The notes beneath the pieces are model-generated. The model was not told the DNA's origin, did not search any database, and worked only from the letters and a program-made list of their open reading frames with translations. A program made the position numbers and the translations under genes. Of a stretch of DNA of 64,000 bases, positions 21,801-30,615 are shown in pieces. The stretch is from Gordionus sp. m RMFG-2023 (taxonomy: Eukaryota > Nematomorpha > Gordioida > Chordodea > Parachordodidae). Each line of letters starts with the position of its first letter. Position 1 is the first letter of the stretch. The DNA lies in contig NC_088778.1 of NCBI RefSeq assembly GCF_954871325.1, positions 6,109,743 to 6,173,742 of the forward strand, read 5' to 3'.

Positions 21801-22985
21801 AAAGGTTTTTAGAAAACATTCATTCATTCAAGTAATGAATAAAATTTTGAAAAAATTACATCAATGTTTATTGCCTGCTTTTTTTGTTTTGAATAGATTT
21901 TTCAATAAATCGTTCAATCCAAATACTTTCTTATTTTTTTCATCTATATTTGAATAATGCTTCCAACAATATATAATAGTTTTTTAATGAAATGTTTCTT
22001 TAGTCTGGGTGTATTTTTTGCATCTATGATCAAAAGATTGGTAGATTTCTTAGAGAGTTGTTCTTGCTATCAATAGGCTGAATTGACAATTAATTATAGA
22101 AGTTCATAGTTACATTTTATTATTCAACAAACCCAAAACCCAGAAAAAGAAAACTCAAAATAATGAATATAACTGATTTCACAATAATTTACATCTAATA
22201 AAGCTAACTTCTAAATAAATATGGTACATTGAGTGTATATTACTATATATATATATCTTTTAAATTAAGTTAAATAGGTCTTTGAAATATAGTTATATAG
22301 AAAATAGTCATTTGGTTATATAATTAAGTAGCAATGTTAGTATAGCATGAGAAATCACCACATTATAAGATTAAAGAAAAAAGAAAGCCAGTTAATAAGT
22401 TGTATAATGATTATCATAATTAATATATTTGGTAAGCTGGTTAATTTAATAAACATTTATATAATTTATAAAATTAACCTCATCAAAAAAAGCATGTGTT
22501 TTTCTTAATATTTGTTTTAGTTCGGTCAATTCTAAATAATTTTTCTTTAAAGCTTCTGCATTTGTATTAACTTCTTTCATTTCTGCTTCCAATTTTTCAA
22601 AAGTAGCCTAATAAACATGCATATAGTAATATTCCTAATGGTATTAAAACTTCTAAATCAATCATTTCTCTTGGAAGTGGAGCTGGTGGATTATCTCCTG
22701 TATCTAACATGGGGATCCCATCCTTTTGAATTTCCTTCTGCAAAAATCTTAATTTCCTTTCCATCTCATCACATCTTCGAACTTCATTTGTAAATTTTCT
22801 TTGAAAAGCATTGACTTCAGGGTTCAGCTAGAGAAATATGAGAATGGATATCAATTTATATTACATACATCCCTAAATTGTACAAGACCTAGTTCCCCTA
22901 ATTCAGCTACACAAGAATAAGCAGACTCTGCTTGTAAAAAGAATTGACAAAGAGTCATTTCTTCACTTCTAAATAGCTGTCCCAT
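3757..22985 (-). CDS. ATP6V0A (Vha100-like): V-type proton ATPase 116 kDa subunit a (V0 sector), 20 exons
   Basis: This is the membrane subunit that forms the two proton half-channels of the V-ATPase and holds the V0 c-ring and V1 stator. It acidifies endomembrane compartments or pumps H+ at the plasma membrane. Exons, 5' to 3' on the minus strand: 22985-22869, 22827-22651, 22607-22479, 21442-20979, 16222-16028 (alternative start 16281), 14840-14714, 14196-14114, 13959-13866, 12899-12822, 12693-12559, 10989-10833, 9921-9785, 9726-9576, 9321-9078, 8944-8713, 8223-8119, 5738-5622, 4846-4729, 4259-4088, 3865-3757. All introns are GT-AG and all phases agree. The coding length is 3141 bp, or 1046 residues. 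Family members are usually about 830-860 residues; the excess is an expanded loop (residues 142-361). The N-terminus [10 protein letters not shown], the [21 protein letters not shown] and FAVMFGD blocks, and the essential residues of the last helices are present: Arg944 in [14 protein letters not shown], Glu998 in [10 protein letters not shown] and Arg1008 in LRLHWVEF. These match yeast Vph1 Arg735, Glu789 and Arg799. No internal stop or frameshift was found. Exon borders were set by eye. Confidence 0.97.
4088..4259 (-). CDS. V-ATPase a exon 19
   Basis: Encodes [20 protein letters not shown], then the helix [20 protein letters not shown] and [12 protein letters not shown]. It includes the conserved Glu and Arg of the final helix pair. 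Donor TG|GTAATA splits the Trp codon. Confidence 0.97.
4729..4846 (-). CDS. V-ATPase a exon 18 (essential Arg helix)
   Basis: Encodes [20 protein letters not shown] then [19 protein letters not shown]. It carries the buried Arg (residue 944 of the model) that faces the c-ring carboxylate and is required for proton transport in the family. The donor after C splits the Gln codon of HAQLSEV. Confidence 0.97.
5622..5738 (-). CDS. V-ATPase a exon 17 (variable cytosolic loop)
   Basis: Encodes [20 protein letters not shown] then [19 protein letters not shown]. This region is acidic and poorly conserved in the family, but its length and position fit the loop between the last cytosolic segments. It joins in phase to FNFSEIM of exon 18. 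Confidence 0.9.
5739..8118 (-). other. V-ATPase intron 16 (2.4 kb), nothing else recognised
   Basis: Largest intron in the 3' half of the gene. No clear coding block or transposon with defined ends was found. Short AT microsatellites occur at 6185-6200, 7102-7112 and 7494-7505. Confidence 0.6.
8119..8223 (-). CDS. V-ATPase a exon 16
   Basis: Encodes [20 protein letters not shown] then [16 protein letters not shown], the PWMLL.KPLxLRR membrane segment and the start of a cytosolic loop. Both boundaries are phase 0 (TAAG|AAA, CAG|GTTAGC). Confidence 0.95.
8441..8667 (-). mobile_element. tRNA-derived SINE insertion
   Basis: A 227-bp insertion in the V-ATPase intron between exons 15 and 16, flanked by a direct repeat of about 17-18 bp ending ATCTTATCCATT (8423-8440 and 8668-8685). 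On the minus strand it begins CGCCGGGGTGGCCTAGTGGG and contains a pol III A-box (TGGCCTAGTGG) and a B-box (GGTTCAATCC) about 40 bp apart. This is the layout of a tRNA-derived SINE. The long exact target duplication indicates target-primed reverse transcription. Confidence 0.85.
8713..8944 (-). CDS. V-ATPase a exon 15
   Basis: Encodes [56 protein letters not shown] and the [13 protein letters not shown] turn. Two membrane helices are present. The wording is closest to insect-type Vha100 proteins (KWIKFxATN). Donor CAA|GTACTT, phase 0. Confidence 0.95.
9078..9321 (-). CDS. V-ATPase a exon 14
   Basis: Encodes a lumenal loop ([17 protein letters not shown], including the N-glycosylation sequon NRT), the [20 protein letters not shown] block and the helix [20 protein letters not shown] then LFNHT. 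Donor AC|GTTAGT, phase 2. Confidence 0.95.
9576..9726 (-). CDS. V-ATPase a exon 13
   Basis: Encodes [20 protein letters not shown], then [20 protein letters not shown] and [10 protein letters not shown]. The GRYI...GLFxIYTGLxYNDxFSKSxNIFGS motif is diagnostic. Donor G|GTATGC, phase 1. Confidence 0.96.
9785..9921 (-). CDS. V-ATPase a exon 12 (first membrane helices)
   Basis: Encodes [20 protein letters not shown] then [20 protein letters not shown] and RMARNE. This includes TM1 and the [11 protein letters not shown] motif. The first codon is split with exon 11 (A|CA, Thr, where many relatives have Ala). Confidence 0.95.
10346..10524. repeat. hAT-type MITE (TTGTTAAACGG family), copy 1
   Basis: Terminal inverted repeats of about 65 bp: TAGTGTTATTAAACGGCTCG at the left matches the reverse complement of the right end (CGGTTAACAACACTA). 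The interior contains TATTATGCAAGCCTAAAG and a CTCGAGGC motif shared with the copy at 17347-17566. It lies in the intron between V-ATPase exons 11 and 12. The tip resembles the hAT ends in this window, but I could not see a clean 8-bp target duplication. Confidence 0.7.
10833..10989 (-). CDS. V-ATPase a exon 11
   Basis: Encodes [40 protein letters not shown] and [11 protein letters not shown]. This is the end of the cytosolic half, leading to the first transmembrane helix. Acceptor ACAG|GAG, donor A|GTAAAA (phase 1). Confidence 0.95.
11790..12083 (+). mobile_element. hAT fragment, same family as 939-3455, truncated
   Basis: The plus strand resembles the sense strand of the hAT element at 55571: SVERLF-like codons followed by CTTTCTGATCGTTGCTCTAG and GACTTGGGGATGA. 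Then come the AGTAGCGCGCTAC-like subterminal motifs and a degraded end, TTAATATCACTG. Only the C-terminal coding end and right terminus survive. It lies in the intron between V-ATPase exons 10 and 11, in the same orientation relative to the plus strand as an inverted copy of the other two. Confidence 0.75.
12559..12693 (-). CDS. V-ATPase a exon 10
   Basis: Encodes [20 protein letters not shown], then [20 protein letters not shown] and LKRGE. The KCLIAExWCP block is diagnostic of subunit a. Both boundaries are phase 0. Confidence 0.95.
12822..12899 (-). CDS. V-ATPase a exon 9
   Basis: Encodes [20 protein letters not shown] then KFWFIK, matching the family VLxQTxDHRxRVL block. Both boundaries are phase 0 (ATAG|GTT, AAG|GTATAT). 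Confidence 0.95.
13315..13520. repeat. Tandem duplication of about 120 bp inside an intron
   Basis: The string TTTTTATTATCACATGACA...GGTAAGTAAAAAA recurs about 120 bp later as TTTTTATTATCAGATGACA...GGTAAGTAAAAAA. It lies in the V-ATPase intron between exons 8 and 9 and is degenerate. No other content was recognised. Confidence 0.5.
13866..13959 (-). CDS. V-ATPase a exon 8
   Basis: Encodes [20 protein letters not shown] then [11 protein letters not shown], the conserved YPCPE block. Acceptor TTAG|T completes the split Ala codon from exon 7. Donor ACC|GTAATT, phase 0. Confidence 0.95.
14114..14196 (-). CDS. V-ATPase a exon 7
   Basis: Encodes [20 protein letters not shown] then RVKKICEA, matching the family [21 protein letters not shown] block. 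Donor GC|GTAAAA leaves phase 2. Confidence 0.95.
14714..14840 (-). CDS. V-ATPase a exon 6
   Basis: Encodes [20 protein letters not shown], then [23 protein letters not shown]. This is one of the most conserved cytosolic blocks in the family. Acceptor AAG|G (phase 2), donor ACT|GTAAAT (phase 0). Confidence 0.95.
15127..15328. mobile_element. Harbinger-like MITE (202 bp)
   Basis: Long inverted repeats of about 70 bp run inward from AGGTGCATTCATAGTGG and from the complementary end CCACTATGAATCCAACT. The target duplication is TAA (15124-15126 and 15329-15331), as expected for PIF/Harbinger elements (TWA). The ends resemble those of the MITE at 42930-43208. It lies in the V-ATPase intron between exons 5 and 6. 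Confidence 0.8.
16028..16281 (-). CDS. V-ATPase a exon 5: charged loop exon, two possible acceptors
   Basis: Encodes the second half of the expanded loop: [57 protein letters not shown]. The donor GG|GTTTTC (16028) joins in phase to exon 6, giving DLGFVAGVV, the conserved entry into the distal N-terminal lobe. Two acceptors are possible. CTCTAG|A at 16222 is in phase with exon 4. AATAAG|CCT at 16281 is in phase only with exon 3 and adds [19 protein letters not shown]. The short form is used in the 1046-residue model. Confidence 0.8.
17347..17566. repeat. hAT-type MITE (TTGTTAAACGG family), copy 2
   Basis: Near-perfect inverted repeats of about 70 bp: GTTGTTAAACGGCTAAATTT at the left against the reverse complement of the right end, GTTGTTAAAACGGCTCGATTT. 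The core is shared with 10346-10524 (ACGCAAGCCTAAAGATTTTG and CTCGAGGC). It lies in the large V-ATPase intron between exons 4 and 5. No clear target duplication was seen. Confidence 0.75.
18962..19650. repeat. Possible DNA-transposon relic with GGTCAAAT-rich inverted ends
   Basis: The left end (GGTTGATCGATATTTAACCG, then GTCAAATATGGTCAAAT) and the right end (TTTGACCAGGTCAAATACTC, then CGATCAATTTATCGGTGACC) are roughly inverted copies. A related GGTCAA-rich segment occurs at 55045-55110. The interior has no recognisable transposase. It lies inside the V-ATPase intron between exons 4 and 5. Confidence 0.35.
20488..20580 (+). mobile_element. tRNA-derived SINE head, different family
   Basis: TAGCTATGACTCAGAGGTTA fits a pol III A-box, and AAATTCGATCCCTGA, 60 bp downstream, fits a B-box. 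No cloverleaf closes at the acceptor stem, so it is not a tRNA gene. The 3' boundary is not defined. It lies in the V-ATPase intron between exons 4 and 5, opposite to the gene. Confidence 0.5.
20979..21442 (-). CDS. V-ATPase a exon 4: Ser/Pro-rich loop exon
   Basis: This is an open frame on the minus strand with an exceptionally long pyrimidine tract (21445-21530) ending CTCTCAG|ATT, in phase 0 with exon 3. It encodes about 155 residues rich in Ser, Pro and Thr, including [32 protein letters not shown] and a proline run, [11 protein letters not shown]. Among candidate donors, GG|GTTAGG at 20979 leaves phase 2, matching an acceptor at 16222 in exon 5. Position between FFDE and the FVAGV block, uninterrupted frame, codon-like composition and phase all support it as a loop exon of this gene. 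No homologous domain is recognised. It could be an alternatively used exon. ERTRLL fits an acidic dileucine sorting signal; this is inference. Confidence 0.75.
21445..21530 (-). promoter_or_regulatory. Very long pyrimidine tract before V-ATPase exon 4
   Basis: On the minus strand about 85 bases of nearly pure C/T run into CTCTCAG. This is a strong, canonical 3' splice-site tract. It contrasts with the weak, A/T-rich acceptors of the other exons and suggests efficient or regulated recognition (for example by PTB-like factors; inference) of the loop exon. Confidence 0.6.
22479..22607 (-). CDS. V-ATPase a exon 3
   Basis: Encodes residues 99-141: [20 protein letters not shown], then [23 protein letters not shown]. 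This is the long N-terminal coiled coil that binds the V1 peripheral stalk. It ends exactly at FFDE, where vertebrate and insect proteins enter a short variable loop. Donor GAG|GTTAAT, phase 0. Confidence 0.95.
22651..22827 (-). CDS. V-ATPase a exon 2
   Basis: Encodes residues 40-98: [20 protein letters not shown], then the [13 protein letters not shown] coiled-coil start and the LPREMIDLE block. Acceptor CTAG|CTG and donor GAA|GTTTTA, both phase 0. The intron before it is only about 40 bp. Confidence 0.95.
22869..22985 (-). CDS. V-ATPase a exon 1 (start codon)
   Basis: Encodes residues 1-39, beginning [18 protein letters not shown] and ending ELGLVQFRD. This is the conserved cytosolic N-terminus of the family, which fixes the ATG at 22983-22985. 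Donor GAT|GTATGT, phase 0. Confidence 0.95.
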
Positions 22986-25521
22986 GTTTATTAGATTTTT
23001 TGCTTATTTACATATGTTTTATGAAAATCAATACTAAAGGTCAAAAATATAACTTCACAAGAAACATTATTTAATTTCGATTTAAAAAAATAATATTAAA
23101 ATTATGGATTCCCATAAGAAAACATAGGCAGATTATCTTTGGTTTAAAAATATCCAAATTATAAATATCTTTAAAAGCTTTATTTAAAGTAGGCCTCTAC
23201 TCTGAGACAGCGTCTACATGAGCGAAGGGGGGGGGGTTAGGAATATTTTGTATCCAACATTTCTTAAGGGGGATCGCCTCTAATGGGGGCTGGATAAATT
23301 TTTGGGTGGTTTATTTATATCTTGAGATGAAATAGTACAAAATACATTGCCATAAAAATTAATAATTTAAAATAGACCTATTATAATACAATATTGATGA
23401 TCATCGACCAAATCTATACATTGCAGAAAATTATAGACATTATTTTCCGAATAAAACTTTCTGCTATCCTTCTAAATGTAGTTTAAAAAATTTGGTAAAA
23501 TACAAAAAACCTTTCTACATGTGACTTAAGTAAATGAAAAATTATTATCATACATATTCTAAAAAAATAATTAGTTTACTTTTCTCTTATCATTCCAAAA
23601 ATTAATATAATTGGGGATAATGGAACTGGTTACCTAGTTAATTTAACTAACGACACATTTTTTCTTTAAAAAAATGTAAAGTTAATTGATAACAATATTA
23701 ATAATACTATATAGGTTGTATTGTTAATATGGGGATAACAATTCTTAAACAAGGAACCAACCATTTTTGAACGATGGACAGCCGAAGGAGGTGGAGGTTA
23801 AAAATCTAATATTATTATTTTTATTATACTTAAGCAGTGGCGTCAGCAAGAGGATATTTGTGGCTGAACTGCTCCCCCTATCCGCATGAAAAATATGATT
23901 AGGTAAGATTTTATTTTTTTATAATACTTTTATGTTAATATCTATAATAAAAAAATTTGTTTTTATTTCTTTTAAATTGCTAAAATCTCCTCTCATTTTT
24001 TATTTCTATAAAATAATATCATTTTTTTTCTTCTATTTACAAGTACTTGATAAAATCTTACAAATCGATGATAAACAATAATATGAGCTATTTAACTTTT
24101 TAGTTTAATTTAAACTTTTTTTTTATAAATTATCAAAATTTAAAAAACGGGTGGTTTTCCAAAGACGCTATAATTAGCATAGGACATAAGAGTCACTAAG
24201 GGAGGGGCGATGGGGCCCGAGCCTCCTCAAAATTAAATTTTTTTTTTATACCAAATGTAATTTTGATAATGTTAGCTTAAAAAAAAAGTTAATTTGTAAA
24301 AAATAAAAGAAGGGAATTTCGGTAATGTTAGCTAAAAAAAAGGTAGTTTCGAAAATAATTTAAAAATAATAATTGAAAAATTTTGTCCTCTGAGATTGTA
24401 AAGACTTGACGTCCCTGGATTGATGTTTGACCTTTTCTATTTCCAAATAAGCGCACTTATTATTACTATTGCCCTATTAAATAATTGCTTAACCATAACG
24501 TTTAAAAAAGTCATCTACTGTAATCTTTTTCAATTTCACCATAACTAATCTATCATATTTATATATCATATTTATATATCATATTTTCCAAAGATGCCAA
24601 TAAGTCTATTTGACTTCTCTTTTACGCTAACTCTTAAAATCATAAAACCAAAGCTATAGCTGGAAATATCGAGTCTCATATTTTTAAATATTATATAATA
24701 TATATTTTTTTATAATAATGATAAAAATTTTATATATTTTGTTTATTTAATTTTTTTCTTATAATTTCTTAGGGTTTCTACACTTTTCGTTTTATCTTAT
24801 TTGACCTCCTCCCTCCCAACATATAATTTATTTTACTAATTATATATAATCTACATTTTGTAATATTTTAAAAATACTATTTACACATAAATATTGTGCT
24901 ATAATTCTTGATATTAATATTTTCTTATTTTGCTAATAACTTTTTTTTATTCATACTGGCTACGCTAGTGCCCACCAAATAGATCAAAATATTTAACGCT
25001 TTCAAATGTTTGGCAAACTTCATTAGGGCCTCATTTTAATATGATATTGAGATTCATATTGAATTTTTAAAGTACCCGATCAAAAATATAATAAGATATT
25101 AACTATTTTCTATATCTATTAAATAAACCTTAAAAAGAAATTGCATATATAAGAACCCTTAATCATAAGGTTTAAAAATATTTTAAATATCCGGAAAATG
25201 GATAAGAAACCTTAATGTATTTCAATGTGTAATTTTTAATCGCGATTTAAAATCTGATATCAAGTCTCAGGTTAAGTTGTGCCGTTAGAGAATTTATATT
25301 GTTTATAACTGGTTCTGTTTATTGATTTGGAAAACTGATTGATGAATTAGTAATTACTAAACATTTATTACACATTGGCAAGCCTAGATATTTAGTACTT
25401 CTATAAAGTTTATTCTCGAATGATGTGATCATGCCAATGATGTGGTTTCTTTAAACTACCATACGAGTTGAAATATGAAGATATACGAAATAAAATATCA
25501 ATTAATTTTTATAAGTTTTAG
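22986..25521. other. V-ATPase upstream region / intergenic
   Basis: No TATA or initiator could be assigned confidently upstream of the V-ATPase start. The stretch holds a G-run at 23228-23237, a CAGTGGCGTCAGCAAG end at about 23835 facing a weakly matching CTTGACGTCCCTG at about 24405 (possibly a decayed hAT relic without a target duplication), and ATATCATATTT tandem units near 24555-24590. No gene was recognised. Confidence 0.5.
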
Positions 25522-25529
25522 AGTATATG

Positions 25530-27246
25530 TACCTGTGCGCCCACAAACTAACGGTGGCCGGCGCAATTTTCAAAAATTCCTATCGACGGCCGGCGGCGCT
25601 CCGATTTTTAGCCGCCGTCAAGAAAATCGGCGTAAATCGGCGCAGTTATAAATTTTTATAACAAAAAATTTTTTAATTGCTTATTATTTTTTAAAAAAAC
25701 GAATATACATTACTCTACAGATATCTCGGCATATTTTTTAATATTTATTTAATAGAAAACTCATTATAAATCTAAAATCGATTTTGTAATTTTATAATTA
25801 TCATGAATAAAATTATTTTATATAAATTTTCGGGATAATAATGATCCCCTTGAATTTAACATCAATCCAGCGGTAGAAAAAACTCTTTCACTATAGTCAC
25901 CCGAATGCAAAGAATTTTTTGGCTAGCCTGGAAAGATTGGGAAGTTTACTTTTCTTTTCTCTCAGAAAATTTAGAACGTCCATATCTTGTGAATATCGTT
26001 TTCCAAGAAAACTGTGGCATTCATGTTCTAAGTCACCTAACTTGGAATCATAATTTATATTTGTTGAATGTTTATTTACCAATTTTGTCAAATAACTTAA
26101 ATTTAATAATTCATCTTGATCCTCATAAACTATATTTACTACCTGATTATCATCATTCTCTATAAGTTTAAGATGTTTTATTATAAATTCTGAAGCTGAA
26201 CAATTTTGCTCTATTAAATACTTTGACACAATTGTCAATTTTTAAAATCTTGGATCTAAAAGAGAAGCCAATACCTAGATATTTTTAAATAAAAAATAAA
26301 AGAATATACTTATATATTATTACTTGCAAATCACACACCGAAAATCGTAACGCAAATTTTTTTAGCATATTTTCCTTAAGTGAAATGATTTCAGAATTAT
26401 CACTATCATTTAGTATTAAATTTGTTTCAATTTCACTTCTAAAAAGTAACACCAAGTTTAAAGTAGGCCCTTTTTATACTGAAAGAAATTCGACAGTTTT
26501 TTTATATTTTTAAGAAATACTAATCGTTCTTCTAACAGCTCAGATTCATAATTTTTTGAGAAAGTGCTTCCCAATTCTTTTCATAACATTACTAATTAAA
26601 TCTTATTTAATCCAGATATGCTTTCTAGAATAAATAATATACTATGCCAACGTGTTGGGACATTTTATTTTAAGGTTTTCATATGCCTGGAATTATTGTT
26701 ATTATTATCATTGGAATTGTCAATTTGAAAATGGGTATCCGGGTATGGAACATTGTTGTCAAGATCTAACATGTCTGATGTTAATCAAATTCAACCTCTG
26801 CAGTTTTATATCTTAGAGCAGTAATAATTTCTCTAATTCTTTTGCAAAAAAATTTCCAGACTATGAATTTTTAATTATCCAGAGTTAGGATACTAAAATT
26901 ATTTATAGAATTATTAAATGTAGATGCATCCATTTTAAAAATATGTAAAATTATGGTAACTTTTGGAATTTTAGATTTTTGATTGATTGAATTCTATAAT
27001 GACGTCAATATAATTATGATTTTAAAATAGTAGAAAATAAAAATTCATCAAAATCCTGATTGATATTAAAAAAATTACAACAGTGATGTTAACCAATTAT
27101 TAGAATAAAAAGGTATGAAATATAAAAGAAATTTCTGCACCGGCCGTGAAAATCGGCGGCGCGCAGGCCTTATTTTCTTAAACGGCGGCGTTTTCGGCGT
27201 AACCAAAAAAGGTCGGCGGCCGGATAACGGCCGGCGCACAGGTTTA
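25530..27246 (-). mobile_element. hAT transposon, GC-rich-ended family (1.7 kb)
   Basis: Ends TACCTGTGCGCC and (complement of the right end) TAAACCTGTGCGCCGGCC are flanked by an exact 8-bp duplication, AGTATATG, at 25522-25529 and 27247-27254. The first and last 130 bp are rich in GGCCGGCG/CGCCG motifs, startling in this AT-rich DNA. The interior minus strand encodes a hAT transposase C-terminal fragment. The element looks internally deleted and inactive. Confidence 0.9.
25897..26238 (-). pseudogene. hAT transposase C-terminal fragment
   Basis: A 113-residue frame ends DVLNFLREKKSKLPNLSRLA then KKFFAFG. The W/L-x-E-x-K-x-x-x-P-x-L-x-x-x-A pattern is the lead-in to the hAT C-terminal dimerisation region of ZBED-type transposases. 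The frame ends before the usual SERxFS block. The catalytic core was not found elsewhere in the element. Confidence 0.7.
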
Positions 27247-30200
27247 AGTATATGCTTCCAAATTTTTGACTGACACTATTAAGGCGCCATATTATCGTTT
27301 TTATTTGATTTTATAATTCCGTTACATTTTTGGGTTGTCGAAATTGATTTATTAAAGATTAATAAGTAAGACCCTTAAACCCGATATTTAAAACTTCTAT
27401 ATTTTAATATTAATTTTGAAATTTTATTTATACCAATAATTATTTTCTCTTTAATCCATTTACCAAATAGGTGAAAGCAATAAATTGTAGTAATTAAGCA
27501 TTTCATGGTTTAGATATTTATAACTGGGTTTCCTTTCGCAAAATATGATTGAGGAATTAACAATCGCTAAGCATTAAAGCAAACCAGATATTTAGCTCTT
27601 CAATATTTTCTATTTCTAATAAGAAGCTAATTTTGGAAATTTTTACTTATTTTGTTAATAACTCATAAAGCGAGTTCAATTATTTTATAATTATGCACCA
27701 AAATAAAATATTTAAAAAAAATGAAATGATTTCAGTTGGTTTTAAATTATAAGGTTGGTAAAAACTTTATTGATAATTTTTTCCTTTATACTAGCTGTGT
27801 TTACAATACTTATTAAAGCAATCATGTTCATTAATAAAGCGCAAAACATTGGCATAGACTTTGGAATATTGTTCAGCTAAACTTTATAAATTTGACATAA
27901 AGATATTACGTATTTTAGAAAAAAATAAAAATAACCATCGGAAAATGAAAATTCATAATTTTTTATAGGCGGCGGCTGATGGCAATGGAGGTTTAGGATA
28001 AAACCCGCCAAAAACTTCTGTAATCCCCATTTCCATGGTAAAATCCTGACTACGCCGTTGCACTTCAAGTTTTATATTTTTTACAGGAATGAGATTGCTC
28101 CCAATTAAATTATTTTTTTATTACTATTTTGATTAAATATATAAATTCATTGTAGCATGATATGTTCCATTTTTTTAATTCTCATTTCCATAAAAAAAAA
28201 TTTGCAGGTAAGAGGAGATTTGTTTTGATATCTCACTTACTTAGGAGTGAGAGGATTTATTATTTGATTCAGGCAAGTATAGATTAACCATATATTTTGT
28301 ATTACCCGCAATATAAAAAAAATGGAGTAAAATTGTGAAACCATCCATTTTTGAACGATCTAGTTATATACCCAAACCATTAAATCTATCATGATTCGAG
28401 CCATATAGATAACAATGAGTATTTTATCAAAAATCATTATATATTGGCTTTGAAAAATTTTAATTTCTTTTCTAAAATATAATTTTTTGATTTTCACATT
28501 TAATAAAATTTCCTTCTTTTTTATTATGAGATTATACCAATTGGAGTTCAGGTAAATATATTAATCGATAACCTGTATAATATTACCAATTTAAATTCTC
28601 CTGATTAATTACCAATAATTATGAAACAAATTGAATGGTAAAAATTAAATTAACTTATGGTTATATAAATAATAATCGATTTTTTTTAAACTTTAATTTA
28701 ACAAGAATCTTCAACTATCTTGATAAATGAAAAAAAATTAAATAATTCCGAAATAATTTCATAAATTAAACTATTATATATATATATATAATTTAATTCA
28801 CTTAGATTTAATTGGGGAATTTCATATTTTATTTTCTTACAAAGAAGGGTGATAAAATTACAATAAAAATAAGTAGCCTTGAAAACATAATATAATTTAT
28901 TTTTACAATTACACCTATAATAAATTTTTTCTTTTTATATTAGTAATTAGCCAGGATTTACATATAAAATATTTTATCAATATCGTACACTTGTTTGATA
29001 ATTAACATTTTTACCTAGTGTGAAGATAATAGTAAAAATCGAAGGTCGTATTTCAAATCTGTCTTTTAATTTTTTCAGTCCTCATCACCGTCCGGACCAG
29101 TCTTTTTATTAATATTTAAGTTTGGAAATATTTATATTAACGAGAACATTTTTGAGATGTATTCAGGATGTTCTCGAAGAATAAGATTTGAATTATTTGT
29201 GGAGGTAAAGTGAGTCGACTGGGGCCATTTATTACTTTTATTATTTTTTTAAAATGAACACCAAACTAAAATTTTAGTTATTATGTTAATAATTCATACT
29301 TGAATATTAATAAATATCTTATTTAGCGTGAATCTATATTTTCTCAAATATATCACCGCGGAAATCATTTTCTAGGAATACATTCCCGTGAATATATTAT
29401 TAATCCCCCGTATGAAGGTTATTAATTACCGCGAATAATTTGTATTATTTATGATGCATGCAGAATATTATAATTTGATTGGTTAATAATTTATGATTTA
29501 AATATCTCAGGCAAGACCTAGCGCATACTTTACAGATACTTAGAACTGAAACGAGGAACCCCGCTTTTAGTTATAAATATAAAAATAATTTAGGGCCTGG
29601 TATACCAATTTAGTCAGATTTACAAATCATATTCCTGCTTTTGGCTAAATTTTATTTTTCTGAAATATAATCTATTTTATAACTTGCTCATTTATTTTTG
29701 AGTTTATTTAAAGTTTATTTTATTTTTTTAAAAATTCCTTTATAAGAAAATTAATTTTATAAATATATTGGTGATTCTAAAATTTCATTAAAATGACTTT
29801 TAATTAATTAATATGTTAATTTTGTTGTGTTTTTTTGATGATTTAAGAATTAAATTTTCATCTAGAGTAATTTCCATCGATGGCAAGTGGGAAAACATTT
29901 ATCGGCGAGATTTCGCGCAATAAATTTTATTGGAACCTATATGTTCATTAATTGTAAACGCATGTTATATTCTTGTAAAAATAATTTCGGTTCTTTATTA
30001 TTTTAAATATTTTTAATTTCCATATTACTCGATTGGCAAGTGGGAAAACACTTATAGGTGAGATTTCTCGCGATTATTGGATATCTATATGTCCATTAAA
30101 CGCATGTTATAATTCTTATAAAAATAATCTCGGCAATTTTATTTTTTTTAAATATTAAAATTCTTTTATCCTAAAAAATTTTGAATATTGAAATAATTAT

Positions 30201-30615
30201 TAACTTTTTCACCATTTTTTTTTTAAAATGACTGTTTGTCGTAATATATCGTGTGAGGGGGGGGGGGGGGTTATTATTAGATGATTATAACAATATTTTT
30301 CATAATATGTAAATCTATAGTGGGGGGGGGGAATTCTATTTTCCCCTTTCTTGGTTAAGTGCTTGCTATATATTCAAACTTCAAAGGTATATATAATATG
30401 TTTTCCCCTGCGATTTTTCTAAATAAATTATTTTTGAATATATTTCTAAAAATTATAACAATGAAAATAATTTTACCCAATTAATATTTTCTTTAACAAA
30501 AAAATATTATACAAATATTGGATAAATATTTTCCTTTAAAATTTTTTTTAATAATAATTAAAAAATATAAGATGCTAGTAATAATTCTCTTTTTTGGAAA
30601 AAATATAAATAAAAT

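Noticed and set aside
23835-24420. hAT element with CAGTGGCGTCA / CAGGGACGTCAAG ends
   Set aside because: Ends match only partly and the flanks show no 8-bp duplication; left as a possible relic.
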